Below are positions 30,967-42,761 of a DNA stretch of 64,000 bases, piece by piece. The translations under genes and the position numbers were made by a program. Every line of letters begins with the position of its first letter. Position 1 is the first letter of the stretch. The notes beneath the pieces are model-generated. The model worked only from the letters and a program-made list of their open reading frames with translations. It was not told the DNA's origin and made no database searches. Source of the DNA: Gracilaria domingensis (taxonomy: Eukaryota; Rhodophyta; Florideophyceae; Gracilariales; Gracilariaceae); the NCBI GenBank assembly GCA_022539475.1, contig VCMS01000243.1, positions 85,945 to 149,944 of the forward strand. The letters are read 5' to 3'.

Positions 30967-33900
30967 TTATGCCAAACCACAGAGCTTGTAGTTGATTCCA
31001 TTATTTGCGACATAACAGAAATCCGTAGATGTTAAGGCGTCAATGAAATAGGTTCTCTTCTGCGTGCTAGACCCGGCTTTGCTCTTTACGCCCTGTTCAA
31101 TAATCGCTATTTGCCTGGATATTGTTTCGATAGAATCCACAGAATATGAGGTGAACACACGTCCTTCACTGTCGAATCCCTTTTTCAAAATCTGCTTCTG
31201 AGCTCCTCCTTTCAGTCTTGACACCACCCAACCAACTAGACAGAGAAGCTCCGCCGTATTGAGTATCTTCTTCTCAAAGAAAGACAGAACTTTGCCGTAA
31301 TAGAGGTCCATAGTTCCTTCGGAACTCCCCTGGTACTTGTGCACTACATAACATGACGCTCTTGCGCTTTGTTCCTCAGGTTTAAACAAAGAAGAGGAGT
31401 ACGTAGTGTAGTATCCGTCGACTGCTTTTTCATCGACCGTTCTGCCTAAAGTTATCAGTTGGTTCTCGTCCAGATTTTCAGAGGTCTGGTCAGATAGTCA
31501 CCCACGAGAGGAGTAGCTTCCGAGGAGCAAGTTGAAATCGCGCCCGATTGCCTCCGAGATGTCCGACACTTTACGAATCCTTCTTGGGTGACGAAATCTG
31601 TATCCTTCTAAGGATGACTTGGAACTGCTCCGTACCAATGCGCTCCGGTTCCGTACAATATCTTCATCTTGAAGGGGCAGATAGATGTCCTTCATTACAG
31701 AGTACATCTTGGCTGATTCCACGAATTTGATCTTCTCTAGAACAGACTCACCAAATCTAAACGTAGAGTTACACCGGCGGTTCTGAGTACCTACAAAGTT
31801 TTCTACAGACCACTGCGAGAAACATGAGAGTGGTCCACAAGACCTTATCGCCTCCTCTAGATCCAGAACGAGATGGTACACATACTTGCAGAGATGAATA
31901 CGCTCCGGTATCCGTTTGTAGTATGTGGTCATGAACTGAGTGTAGAAGCGTTTGTTAATTTACGCTATTTCACATACATCTGATTCAAGCAACTCTCATT
32001 TCGATAGAAGGCAACAAAGCTGAACAAAATAGCTCCAGCCAGAAAGGAGATTTGCAGGAAGAATTCCATCCAAGACTACAAGGCTCAAATCCATCACAAA
32101 CACCTTCCACTCTGTAGCTTTCCACCTATTTCTCTTCTCCAATTCTCGTGGTCTTCTGATTCGGTCATTGAAAAGATTTCCGGCATTACGCAATCGTGCG
32201 CTATCTTTGGCTTGTATTGGTCTGAATTGGAGAGGAGTTAAGTCCTCAAAGTAAACTGAGTCACGACACCAAATAGCTACCACATCGGGAGCAATGTTCT
32301 CAAAAAGAAGGTGCATTAGATCGATCGGGAATCCATGAAATGGTTCAAGAAACTCGATCGACTTTACGAGGGCACAAATGTTTGGGCTTTCTACTCCAAG
32401 TTCCTGGCATTGCTTCGCCATTTCTGCACCTGATAAGGAATGTCCGCATTCTTGAAGAAGTCGAATGTAATTTCTGAAGGCTTCCGGAGTACGAAGGGGC
32501 AGCTTGTTTGGATTCCACAATCTCCGAGTAATCGTCCTATTATATTGAGCCTCTTTCACGTAAGGGTGATAGTAAACATGGCGTTTAGTTGGAATATAGT
32601 AGCCTTTGATAAGACAAAACCGACAGGGAACCAGAGCATTGTAACCATTGAGGTTTGTAAGTTTCTTCAACGCAGCAAGATCACCCATAATGTATATGAG
32701 ATGAACTCGAACCATACGAGTTTTCCCGTCCCACATTTCAACTTCGATGCCTGAGTGAAGCTTCTTTAGTTCATGCAGGAGAGAAGCAAGAAACAAATTG
32801 AGATTAGTGGGAGCATGTGGGCCCGGAATTATTGACACCGGAAGCATATTTTTTACCTTACACCTTTCAGATGGATCCGTGTTCAAGATCATTAAAATAG
32901 TCGGCCAGTAGTTGTACTCCGTCTTCTTGAACGCGTTAACTCCATCCGTGGAAAGCGCCAGAATGATGTCATACTTAACTCTGTTGACCTCACCGAGGCG
33001 CTGTACAATGCCTTGAAATATGCTCCCTGACATAAATTCAAAGTATCTCTGTCCCGATTTCCCAGAGAAGCACTGCTGGAGATGACTACAAAATTATTCA
33101 TATAAAGAAGGGCCGGCGACCTTGCTCCCGAGTCTTGCTCTGAGACGCCCCTCCAAAGATATGTAGCCGAACATAGAGATTGGAGCTGGTACTGGGTTAC
33201 AATTCTGATGCGTGCAGCACTCTAAACTTTAGAGGTCTTCAGATACTAGCAAAATGTGCCCATGAGAGCAATAAGGAAAGAGTTGAAAGGAAAGCTGCGA
33301 CTCCCGAAACAGTGCCTTCCGGACTCCCACCCATGATCTGTAAGTCGCACCGCGCTCCAAGAGAAGGTCGTTCATCATCTCCGTGGTTAGGTGACCATGT
33401 TTGACGGCAAAGGATATGACAAAGCCGTGTTCCCTCATGAAACCGTTAAATGCTGAAGCTGAGAAATTGTTCTCATTACTAGATGTATCAGATTCTGATT
33501 CATTAAATGGTCGAGTAAGACTTAAATAAAGACCTTCAGGTTCTCCACTATTCTCTCCAGATAGCTTCAAAGACTGCTGGATATCGTTTAACTGAACAAG
33601 CGCTAGTCCCTCTCCCTCAGTTGCTTACTCCATGATGTGAACAGTCTCTGACTCGGAGTAAAGTTGATCATTGTCAACCTTGTACGGAACTCTGGTGGGA
33701 TCAGATATGTTCTGAGCACGTGGTTGATGATCAAAATCAGGAGTGAAAATGGTTTCATATGAGTCTTCGCCGGTTTGTAGTGAGTTCGAAACAGCTGGAT
33801 TTGCAGCACCTGGACTCTCATCAGTGCGCTCTTCACTCGAAAGCGAGGTTCTGAAAATTCTTTGATCGTGTTCGTTGTCACTGTGGGAGCCCGATGATGA

Positions 33901-34152
33901 AGACCCACTACCAAGAACTGGGCTGGATGAATGTTGCTGATTTTCATCCTTCGATGAAGACCCTTCTGTGGATGTACTCTTCAAGTCTTCTCCCAGTTCT
34001 CTTGGAGACGGTATTATTCGTGGCAATCGCGGATTAAGAAGTTTCTCGAGCTTGATAGCCTTCCGATAGTGCCTCAAAGCAGTCACACGGCTGACAACCC
34101 TTTCCGGAACACATGACCATCGACTCACAGCCGAGCAACGATAGCCTGCCAT
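30967..34152 (-). pseudogene. Plavaka/CACTA-like transposase (locus 1), nonsense-only decay
   Basis: A single minus-strand frame of 1062 codons runs from 34152 to 30967. Blocks in order: a Cys/His-type N-terminus (YRCSAV ... SCVPER ... LRHYRK), a long acidic/serine linker, a zinc-like CSHGH ... CCTHQNC segment, then YISLEGRL. Next comes the tnp2-type catalytic core: STDGVNAFKK, SIIPGPHAPTNLN, YIMGDLAALKKL and NALVPCRFC. Then DLMHLLFENIAP and a DUF4218-like region (ERIHLCKYVYHL, WSVENFVGTQ). It is interrupted by stops near 33625, 33229, 33105, 31996, 31957 and 31498, yet I found no frameshift. CACTA/Plavaka transposases cut DNA at inverted ends starting CACT; I did not locate the ends. A second gene starts head-to-head at 34456. 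Confidence 0.75.
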
Positions 34153-34455
34153 GAATCCAATCAGAAGTAATATTGCGAAGTTTGAACCTTGTCGTGTAGT
34201 GTTGAAAGTGGCGTCGTTATTAGTCGCTCCCGATATGTCGAATTGGTGATGAACGCGTGAATGAAACGTGACCTGATCACTTCAACTTTTCTGAACGATG
34301 AAACGAAATGGGTAAAACTTCCGTGTATTTCGTCAGTCAATTTTCTTTTCATCCCCAGCTTAAGTATCTTCTGTGTCTTCTTCACCCACTTCGATCTCCG
34401 AGTTCACCTCTTAGCTTCTGCAGAGGCTGCTTGAGTCCTCCTATACCGTTCCTAT

Positions 34456-35882
34456 TTGAGCTTGTCTCCTGTGATGAAGAAGGACGTTCTTTGTCATCCG
34501 AACAACCTCTCTATGCAAGGAAAAGTGTATGTCGGTGAACATTTGGAGCTTGCCATCAAGAGTTACAACTCTGCCGTGTCCGATGATGAGAAGGTACATC
34601 CCTTACCATGCACTGCGAAGGCGTATTCGAGACGGGTTATAAAATTCGTTGCCGGTCAATTCGAAGCATCAAGCCTATTTCACCAGTACTATGGCCGGCT
34701 TTCTCTGCAGGAGATGGAAGCACAGTTTTCAAACAGAAGATTCGAGTTTCAGACAGAGCTGCAGCGCATAATGACGGAGGTAGCTGGTAATTTCGAACAT
34801 GTAGCGGCGACAAAAAATCATTGGGATGCTCATGAGGCCATCAAAGCAAAGTTGATTAACCGAAAGGCAGAGAAGAAGGTTCAAAAGAGGAGAAAGAGCG
34901 AGAAGAAGGCCGCCTCCAGTGGCGCCGTATTGTAGAAATCACCGGAAGAGGTTGCGAAAATGGATTTGAACAAGATCAAGGCGGAGAGAATGAGGGCTGG
35001 GAAGCAAAAGATATCCGTCGAGTCTAAGAGCGTGAAGAAAGCTAACACAAATTCGGGGACACAGGCTTTTGCCCAAAGTTCAGATAAAGACGATGAAGCC
35101 CCGCAGAGTAGTACAACTGCGCCCTGTGGTAATGAGATACATGGTCAAGGCGGGACGCAGACGCCAAAAGGATGTGGAAGCTTATCAGGTTCTTGCGAGT
35201 CATCAGAGGCGTTGAATCGAAGTAGGGGTAAAAAGAGATACTTGACCTCAGTTAATAAGGTGAAGAAGCAAATGAAAATTTCCCATACGAAACGAGCTTC
35301 AGTTCCGCCATAAAGATCAAAGCGGAATTGCCACAATGCTGTAGACAGTGAAAGTGATGTAGACAGTGAGAAAGGCGAATATGACACCATTCTTGCAGAA
35401 AGGAATATGGACACTCGTCGAGCGAGGACTCTATCCAGAATAGAGTATGCATCTCAGGTGACGTAGATTGTGTCGAACCCGAGAATGAAAAATCAGTAGA
35501 TCACGCCACGATTGAGCCCATCAACTCGAGTAGAACATCTCAAGCACATGGTTCCTATGTCGAGAACAAACGAATCTCAATTTCCAAACCAAAACAGCCG
35601 AGGAGAAAAAAGGCTATTGGTGTGAATAGTGAACTGTTGAAAGCCGCAAGTCTGTTCAGATCTAGTACCGTGGCCAACGAAAATGAGCATATGAGCATCA
35701 CTAGCAACCCATCCAGGAAGGGAGAAAACTTGTTGAAACGTCTGGAGAGGGTAGAGAGAAGGGCCTCCAAGCAACGTAGGAAGTCGATGAAGATTATAAA
35801 CTCTTCGAAAAAGAAGAGCAAGCAAGTTTCAAAACGTTCGCAAGCGGTTCGAACGATTACTGAGTCTTCCGAAGATGAGTAG
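34456..35882 (+). pseudogene. lysine-rich protein divergent from Plavaka locus 1
   Basis: Plus-strand frame starting about 300 bp from the start of the minus-strand transposase. The first part (34456-34935) looks folded (VIKFVAGQFEASSLFHQYYG) and has a helical stretch ending in a KRRKSEKKA tail. It continues in the same frame past a TAG near 34933 (MDLNKIKAERMRAGKQK) to about 35460. It then continues in another frame to 35882 with a very basic, coiled stretch (LLKRLERVERRASKQRRK) and an SSEDE end. No family recognised. The head-to-head layout suggests an accessory protein of the same transposon (CACTA-type elements often have two genes), but it could be a host gene. The stop and the frame change suggest it is dead, unless there is an intron near 35455. 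Confidence 0.45.
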
Positions 35883-37190
35883 TGTACTACATACCGATCA
35901 TTTGGACGTAGTCCTGTCAATTGCTCCTGCATGTTTGCCTTCCAGGACCTGAGAATGAGTTTTCGCAGGTTTTCTCATCTCTACTTCGTTCACATGCACT
36001 TAGTTAAACTTTATTTCTTAGACTTCCAACGATTCCGTTCCAGATTGAGATGGATACAAACGTTTCGGACACAGTCCTATCTACGTTATCCACCGTACTA
36101 ATGCATTTCCTACGAAAGAGAAGAAAGGCATAGTACTCGTTCAAAAGATGATCATGACAAGTTCTAGTTGCATATATTATACACTTCATTACCAAAGGAG
36201 AACAATGTTGATGCGTTCATACATATCATTTTGGCCAGCAGGCCGAAGGGCAACAGGTTTACATCAGATATCGACTGCTCCGACGTCTGTTCCTTTGTTT
36301 CCAATTCAGAATCGTAACCTAGTATGACGGAATTCATGTGCAGAAAAGGCAGAAAATTTCACATCTATCTCTCGCATATATCTTGAGTAATGCCATCACA
36401 ATCTCGCTTGAACTCCTTTCTGTGATATAATGAGAAATAGAGACGAAAACGTTCACCCATTCCTTAACCAAGCGGTTGTTTTCTTCTCAGTACGAAAGCG
36501 ATATGCGATAAATGCTTCCACAGCCTACCAAACATGACGAGATGGACAAGTGTAGCGTCTTTCTGCGCCATTAAGTGTTCTTCGATGTACGTCCTCGTAC
36601 GATTCGCAGTTTGTATTATCCATGTTCAAAGCTTTCGATGTATTGCGTCCAACGCAATTTTCATATGCTTGTGCAGACAGAGATTCATCGGTTCCATCGC
36701 CAATGTGATATAGGAACAAGTATGAAATGAATAGCAGGTTTGGAGGTAGAGCTCGTCATGGTGATTAACTACTCCACATTTTCCCAAGAACTAACAACCG
36801 TTTAGAGGAAACAACAGTTCGGAGGGTGAAGACGCAAATAGACACAGCAGAAGATCATATCATGCCCGTGTTCTATGGTACTGTAGATGCAAGTTTCAAA
36901 TCAAGGTTTAGATATTGCCTTCTCCATCCGCATCTTTTCCTACACTTCGTAACATCTGTACTTCAATTATGAACAAATAGCTTTTCTGGCCAAATCAAAG
37001 CACGTGAGATTGATTCACTGCAATCGAGGGAATCGAGATAATGGTGACGAAGACCGTTTTGACTCTCCTGCCAAGCTGCAGATGTGGTCATCAGTCCAAA
37101 TGGTCGAATTTGACTCTCATTGGATAGCATCTGGACAGAAATTTTGAAAAACGGCATTTCATTGGCTCCGCTTGAGGACAGGAATCTTTC
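35883..37190. other. no recognisable gene
   Basis: About 1.3 kb of mixed composition. Only short frames on both strands; no repeats or motifs recognised. Confidence 0.4.
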
Positions 37191-38258
37191 GTGGGACGAA
37201 AGATGTTTCGCTGCAGAACTGGTCGACTTCAAGCATCCTCGCAAAAGTTGGAAACAAGAAACGGTGTGCCAGTCTTGGAAACCACCGGCAGGTATTTAAG
37301 TTGCACCGCGAGCGCTATGAACGACGCATCCAATCCTCCATCCGAGGCTAATTGCATGCCAGATATCAATGGGGAACGGGACGGGGAAGCAGTTCGCAAT
37401 ACCGTCAAGTCACCAAATACAAACGATTATATGAATACCAAAGTGAATTCTGGATTCAATGTTACTGCACCGCTCGATTCAGACGCAGTGACACCTTCGG
37501 TTCCCTCGCCAACTATGGAGCCATCCCTGAATATCATGGCATCGCCGGACACTGAAGTAAGTTCGGATGCTATAGAACATCAGCCTGCCGGTGCTTCCGC
37601 GAATATGACACCCTCGGCATACTGATCATCGTCAAGCGGTACATCTAAGGCACAATTTGGGCTGCGTGCTGCTGGTCTGGTCTCAAGTGTACTGCGAAAT
37701 GCTGCAAAGTTCATTTGCAGAGTCGAGGAAGAGAAGACAGGCGCCTTGTATAAGGAAACAGTGCATTTTGCTGGTTGTCCAGTTACAGCACCCCCTCGGG
37801 CATTACGCCGCCCAAAAAATCGACCTTTTGAACCTTCCATGTTCAAATCGGGTTCAAAGACCAAAGAAGCTGCGAGAAAGCGAAAATACAGATCAAATTC
37901 GCACAACAGGGAACGAGAACGTGCTCTTGCAAGATCCCGCTACAGCAAGAAACACGGAACGACATCTTGAGTTTGCAAGGCTTTTGCAGCTTCTTCAATG
38001 TGTATGAGTGCTAAATCGACGAGTGAACACATCTCGAGCAAGTCATTCTCAACAGAATCCACGCTCGAAGTTTCTTCGTCCGCTTCTTCAGTATCAAATG
38101 GTTACTGCAAAGACTGGAGCTCTTCTCATTCGGTTCCCCTAATGTTGCAATTTGATCCACATGAAGAGGGGCCGATAATCAGTAACGAAGAGCTTTCAAT
38201 GGATGGCACTGTGGTTTCTACAAAGGTCACTTCAGTTTACCACATAGACAGGTGGTAA
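37191..38258 (+). pseudogene. unidentified frame with basic-region-like segment
   Basis: One plus-strand frame from 37191 (or the ATG at 37317, MNDASN) to 38258, interrupted only by TGA at 37623-37625 and 37968-37970. The N-terminal part is low-complexity (S, T, P, N, D). The middle has FAGCPVTAPPRALRRP and a highly basic stretch (KEAARKRKYRSNSHN, RERERALARSRYSKK) that looks like a basic DNA-binding region but has no clear leucine zipper after it. The last part is serine-rich. No family assigned. The frame stays open across both stops, so if it was a gene it has been lost by point mutation. Confidence 0.4.
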
Positions 38259-38599
38259 AATGTGTGGTGTTCTGGGTCCGATACGAATATTTCGCAGGGT
38301 TCGTGCTTTAACGTCAAAAAAGATGAGGATAAAGGACATAGATTGATACAAGTAGTCAGCCCGAATATTAACGAAACGTAGCCCCATTCATGTAACTGAC
38401 GTGCCCTAACCCATTCCATTTTGTTTTCTGCTGGAGAGAAACAGTTCTCTAAAACAGATGGAATGAATCGTTATACCATTACCATGCCTTCGTCATGCGC
38501 TTCGGCTCAAAGACACCTTTTTTGTACCCCAATTTCGATACAGGTGAACTGTCGCAGGCCTTTTGTTGGCTTTGAGCCGTTCATGGTGCAACTTATGTA

Positions 38600-39358
38600 T
38601 TGCGTCTTGGAGCCACTGGGCTTGTTAGATACAGAAAAGGACAAACTGAATCCCCGCCCGAAGATTGTGAATATCGTTTGGGAGTCATCACAACTGCTGG
38701 TGACATTGTACGCACAAGAAATGTGTTCATGCCTGGAGCTCTTTTAAAGCAACAACGAGAAAACGCAGTGGGTATCTGGCACGCTGTAGTAGTACTGGAT
38801 GGAAGTATCTTGAAAGCCAGCGAACCAGAACGCGCGATGATAACAATTCCTCGAGGAGCTGTCGGAAAAAATACATCTGCTGTTCGGGTCATACAAGTGG
38901 AGAGTGCAGTTATGGTCTGGCCGCAAGGAATATTCATCGTGTACGCGGAAACCATAGAAGAGGGTGGCAGAGAACACGATCTGATCAGAGTCCTTGAAAG
39001 TTGCATAGTTATGAGAGTTGAAATGGAGAATAAGCAGGAGACGGGAACTGATTATCAAGCTACAAATCAAGGCGAAGTGGATTCTAGAGCTGATGTGAAA
39101 CCGAATTGCCTGTGGGGCATTTCGTGTGCACCACCGCGTGTCAAAATTGAAACATTAGAGGATAGTGTTGCCTTTCTGGCTGCAAATGAAAGAGAACATG
39201 ACGCTGGGAATGCGGTACTAGAGGCTCAAATATGCTTCAAAAAAGTACATCCTGATCGAGAATTTCTACCAAAGAGGAAGATCGAAAGTGAAAAAGTGAG
39301 TACCCGGAGTGTGCATAGTGAGAGAGAAAGAAGCGAGAACGAAGAACATTGGATTTGA
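38600..39358 (+). CDS. uncharacterised protein
   Basis: A 252-residue frame. The first 145 residues look like a folded domain with alternating strands (CEYRLGVITTAGDIVRTRN, AVGIWHAVVVLDGSIL, AVMVWPQGIFIVYAETIEEGG). The rest is charged and probably disordered. I recognise no family. The first Met is not well supported, and the frame may be an exon or the 3' part of the gene left of it, although the frames differ. Confidence 0.35.
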   Translation: MRLGATGLVRYRKGQTESPPEDCEYRLGVITTAGDIVRTRNVFMPGALLKQQRENAVGIWHAVVVLDGSILKASEPERAMITIPRGAVGKNTSAVRVIQVESAVMVWPQGIFIVYAETIEEGGREHDLIRVLESCIVMRVEMENKQETGTDYQATNQGEVDSRADVKPNCLWGISCAPPRVKIETLEDSVAFLAANEREHDAGNAVLEAQICFKKVHPDREFLPKRKIESEKVSTRSVHSERERSENEEHWI

Positions 39359-39646
39359 TACACATGGCTCAATGAACGAATCCCCATGTACACCAGATTC
39401 GCAAATCTTGAGTGTCTCCACTCCTTGGGTATACGTGTTCATGGGGATAAGCCCTTTGGTCTCAATCAGTAGAGCCCGCAATCTGCATGGAAGCTGAATC
39501 ATAGATGGATCTCGAGGCCGGCAATAACCGCAACGAAGTTCGGCGCTGTCAGATATACAAATCGGAACTCGCCTGGACGGTACGATGCACGGCATGGGGT
39601 AGAAATGTCATGTTCCATTCGCGAGCGGCCCAAGTGTAGAAGTCGG

Positions 39647-41850
39647 TTAACGTGTATGCTTTATGTTATAAACTGATAGCCGTTTCCATAAAGAGGAGCT
39701 TAGTTCCATTGCCTGCGAAATCTGATCCGAATGCTTCTCCAAAGCAATCTTGATTTGACACAACTCCCTTCTTCCAAGCTCGACCCTCTTCTGGCCGTGG
39801 GCGGGCTCACGTCTTCGAAACAAACCCCGCCACGAGCCAGCCTCAATGTTACATGAGAATAAGGTGCTCTGGTCGCCTCCCTCACTTGGCCTGGATACCA
39901 ATTATTGATTTCTGGACTGCATCGCTGCTGACAGCTCAGCGATTCTCGTACGAAATCCATACAAACGCTGCTTCTTCTGCTTCAAAATTGCCAATCTCCC
40001 CAGCTCTAATTCGCTTAGCTGGGCGCTTCCGCCCTCCTGAACTTCGAAAACGTTTTTGACACGGCCTTTGAGTGATTCGATGCTTTCAGTGAAACGATTC
40101 AGCTTAATGCGGAGTTCCTGCTCAGACCGATCAGCATCTATGAATACAGTTTGCAGCTTTATAATATCACTGGCGTGGCTTTCGGAGCGTTCACCAATTT
40201 CGTGCGTCGACTCCAAAAGCAAACTAGCAATATTGTCGGGTGAATCACCGATTCCCGGTTGCTGACTGTTTCCTGTTAAGACTTCAACTCGCTTCTCAAA
40301 GTATGTAAGTGTGCTGGTAAACGATTTGATTCAAGACACTTTTCCTAGCGTGGCATCCGCAACTCTGCCATATTGGTCTCGCAAAGACTCAACATGTCGA
40401 AAAAGAATGGACGACAATTTCGGCAGTTTCCCGAAAAGCATATACGCGCAGGTTTTGATGAGATTCAGAGAAAGGTATTTCGGGTAAAAAGGTAGGGCTA
40501 TCAACCTGTAGACTATGCCAGCGCAATGGGTCGGTAAAATGAAAAATGCCCTCATTTAAGAGAACAATGGTAACAGGTGCGTCACCGTGGACATAGTGTG
40601 ACATAATATCGCGTACGCGCGCTTGCGATGAATCATTCGGGTTATGAACAGTGAAAACCTCGCGCAGAGTGGAGGTAGGACATCGTTTCAAGGCAAAAGC
40701 ATCCTCAAGTAACGACAGAAAAGAAAAGGTAAGCGAATAAACAGCGGTTGTGGTTGAAAAGAAGAAAGTGTCCGCCTGCGATGCAACAGACGTGATACTG
40801 ACAAGTGAATCAAATGAAATGCGCTCGAAGCACAAGAAGGCCGGTGCAACTGACTGCGCACAGGAAGCGTATTCTTTGCTCGCAAGCATCAAACCCTCCC
40901 CTGCCGGTTGAATAGACAAAAACCAATTGGCATCCACTCTTTCCATGGCAAGCAACACACACACATTGCCTTTTTCAGAAACGCGCAATAACATGGGCTG
41001 TTTGTTGGCAGTAATTTGAACAAGTTGGGTATATCGCTCATCAAGCACTTCTTTCCGCACATGAAGGGGACCCTGAAACTCCAAAAGAGCCGGCTTGAAC
41101 TCTCTGACAGCAAGCATTTGATTTCCGTTCTTTTATAACATGGAGTCCAAGAACAGAATTTGAAGACGCGCCTGGCGGAGAGCCCACGGCATTTGAAAGT
41201 CGCCAAAACTGAGCCGTCTACTTGTACCGGGGGAGATGAGCATATCGGTTGCATTTTGACTGCCGGCGTATTTGGCGGCGCATCGAAGCTTTCAACTCGG
41301 CGATGGATATGCTGGTGGCGAGAAGAGCAATAGGCGCAGCGACATGTTCGCTGCCATCTACCGCCAGCATGTAGACCGAAAGACCATGCCATCCGAGCCC
41401 CGATCCTCAAACAAACGAAACCAGCGGCTCCCCGGCAGTGACGACATGAATGCGTTGTATCTGAAACTCGGCAGCTTCGGCACTAATGGCGTCAAACACA
41501 CTCAAGCACTAGTCGGAAGTCAGCAGCATCACAAACGCTGGCGCGGAAGGCAATGACTGTACGTGAAGAGTACAAAACGAGGGCCGCCGTTCAAACAGAG
41601 CGGTGGAGAGGCTGTAGCAAACGCCTCTATGTTGATGCAGCACGGCAAGTTCAGTAGAGGCAACGAACGCGATGTGCGGCCCGCTTACCACCTTGTATAG
41701 CGGCGAGAACGGAAGCGAGGTGCGCCGCGATATTTCGCGCGCAGTGAGAGGGATCATGTGCATCTGGTCGTTCGATACTATGGCTGTGTGTGTTGGCGAA
41801 AGCGACGGTAGCGTGTGCGTGGCGGCGTTGGCGGGCGTCTGTTATTCGAG
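39647..41850 (-). pseudogene. NUP88: NUP88-like nucleoporin, apparently decayed
   Basis: Minus strand, in three frame segments. Near 41500-41760: VVSGPHIAFVASTELAVLH, then CTLHVQSLPSAPAFVMLLTSD and CLSVFDAIS, which match the beta-propeller pattern of NUP88 (H/F-V-x-L-T-S-D ... R/S-V/I-Y/F-D). Near 41370: GLSVYMLAVDG. A 242-residue frame follows (41117-40389). From 40555 down to 39647 there is a helical coiled-coil tail (SEQELRIKLNRFTESIESLKG; ELGRLAILKQKKQRLYGFR; QIKIALEKHSDQISQAM). NUP88 sits on the cytoplasmic face of the nuclear pore. Several stops and at least two frame changes break it; some could be introns. The family call rests on layout and a few short motifs. Confidence 0.5.
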
Positions 41851-42761
41851 CGGCACGCTCTTTTAGCGCAGATGTGTGGGGAGAGAGAGCATTTCGGAGG
41901 CGCGGTTTTTGACGGCGCGATGCGCGACAAGACGTGGCAACGCTGAGGGGGAGTGAAACCACGCAGTCTGTCTGTTGAAGTCTGCGCCGAATCGCGGAGG
42001 CGGGTGGTGCCTTCAACAGCGAAGATCTCAAAGAGCACTAGGGTACTCGCTGATAGAGGAAGATTTCTCAGGTCTAATGAATAAAAGATTTATGTTTTAT
42101 ACAAGGAAGTTGAAACTCTCTCTTTGGCTCGATTTTAAACACAAAACGTTGGCATTGGCAACTTGGCATACATTTTACCTGTTAATCTTGCTCCCCTTCG
42201 CCTCTGGCACCCTGTAGCAGATAGTCTTCTACCCCTGTCATCAGATTAGTCGCGTGGAGGAGGCTTGCATTAGAAAGTCTGGCTAAGCATCAACTTCCCT
42301 ACCAGTGGCAAGCCTCTGTGAAATGATGCTTTTCATACCGCTTGTGCTCTCGTCGTTATTTCCAGAAGGCTTGCCTGACGGTCTGGCAGTGGCGAGCCTC
42401 CTCAAGGTGGCATTATGTGTCCCAGTTGTCGTCGTCTTCGATTGGAGAAGTCTTGTCAGTAGCGAGCCTCCTCGACACAGTTTGAGAGGGGCGCATAGCC
42501 TTGCAAGCACCAAAGCTACAGTAACTTAACCATGAGTAAGGTTTGCCTTAGGCTAGAAGGCCATCAGCCTTTGCACGGCACCTAACGAATGGTTTGAGAT
42601 CATCATCATCATCCAGGCCCCTCCTCACATTTCGTGACATTCCTCTAAACTCACGCACTATCTGTGCCTATCTTTGGTGGATTTCGAACCTTTGGTCAGT
42701 CGTCCTTTCTTCTCCGCGCCGAAAAAGCATCGCCCCATCCGTTGTAGGCCCCTGTCAAACC
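41851..42761. other. intergenic, divergent between NUP88-like and unknown gene
   Basis: About 900 bases. Includes a GC-rich part (41850-42030), three loose copies of a CAGTGGCAAGCCTC-like word at about 42303, 42384 and 42456, and a short ATC repeat at 42598-42611. It probably holds the promoter of the plus-strand frame that begins at 42762. Confidence 0.4.
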
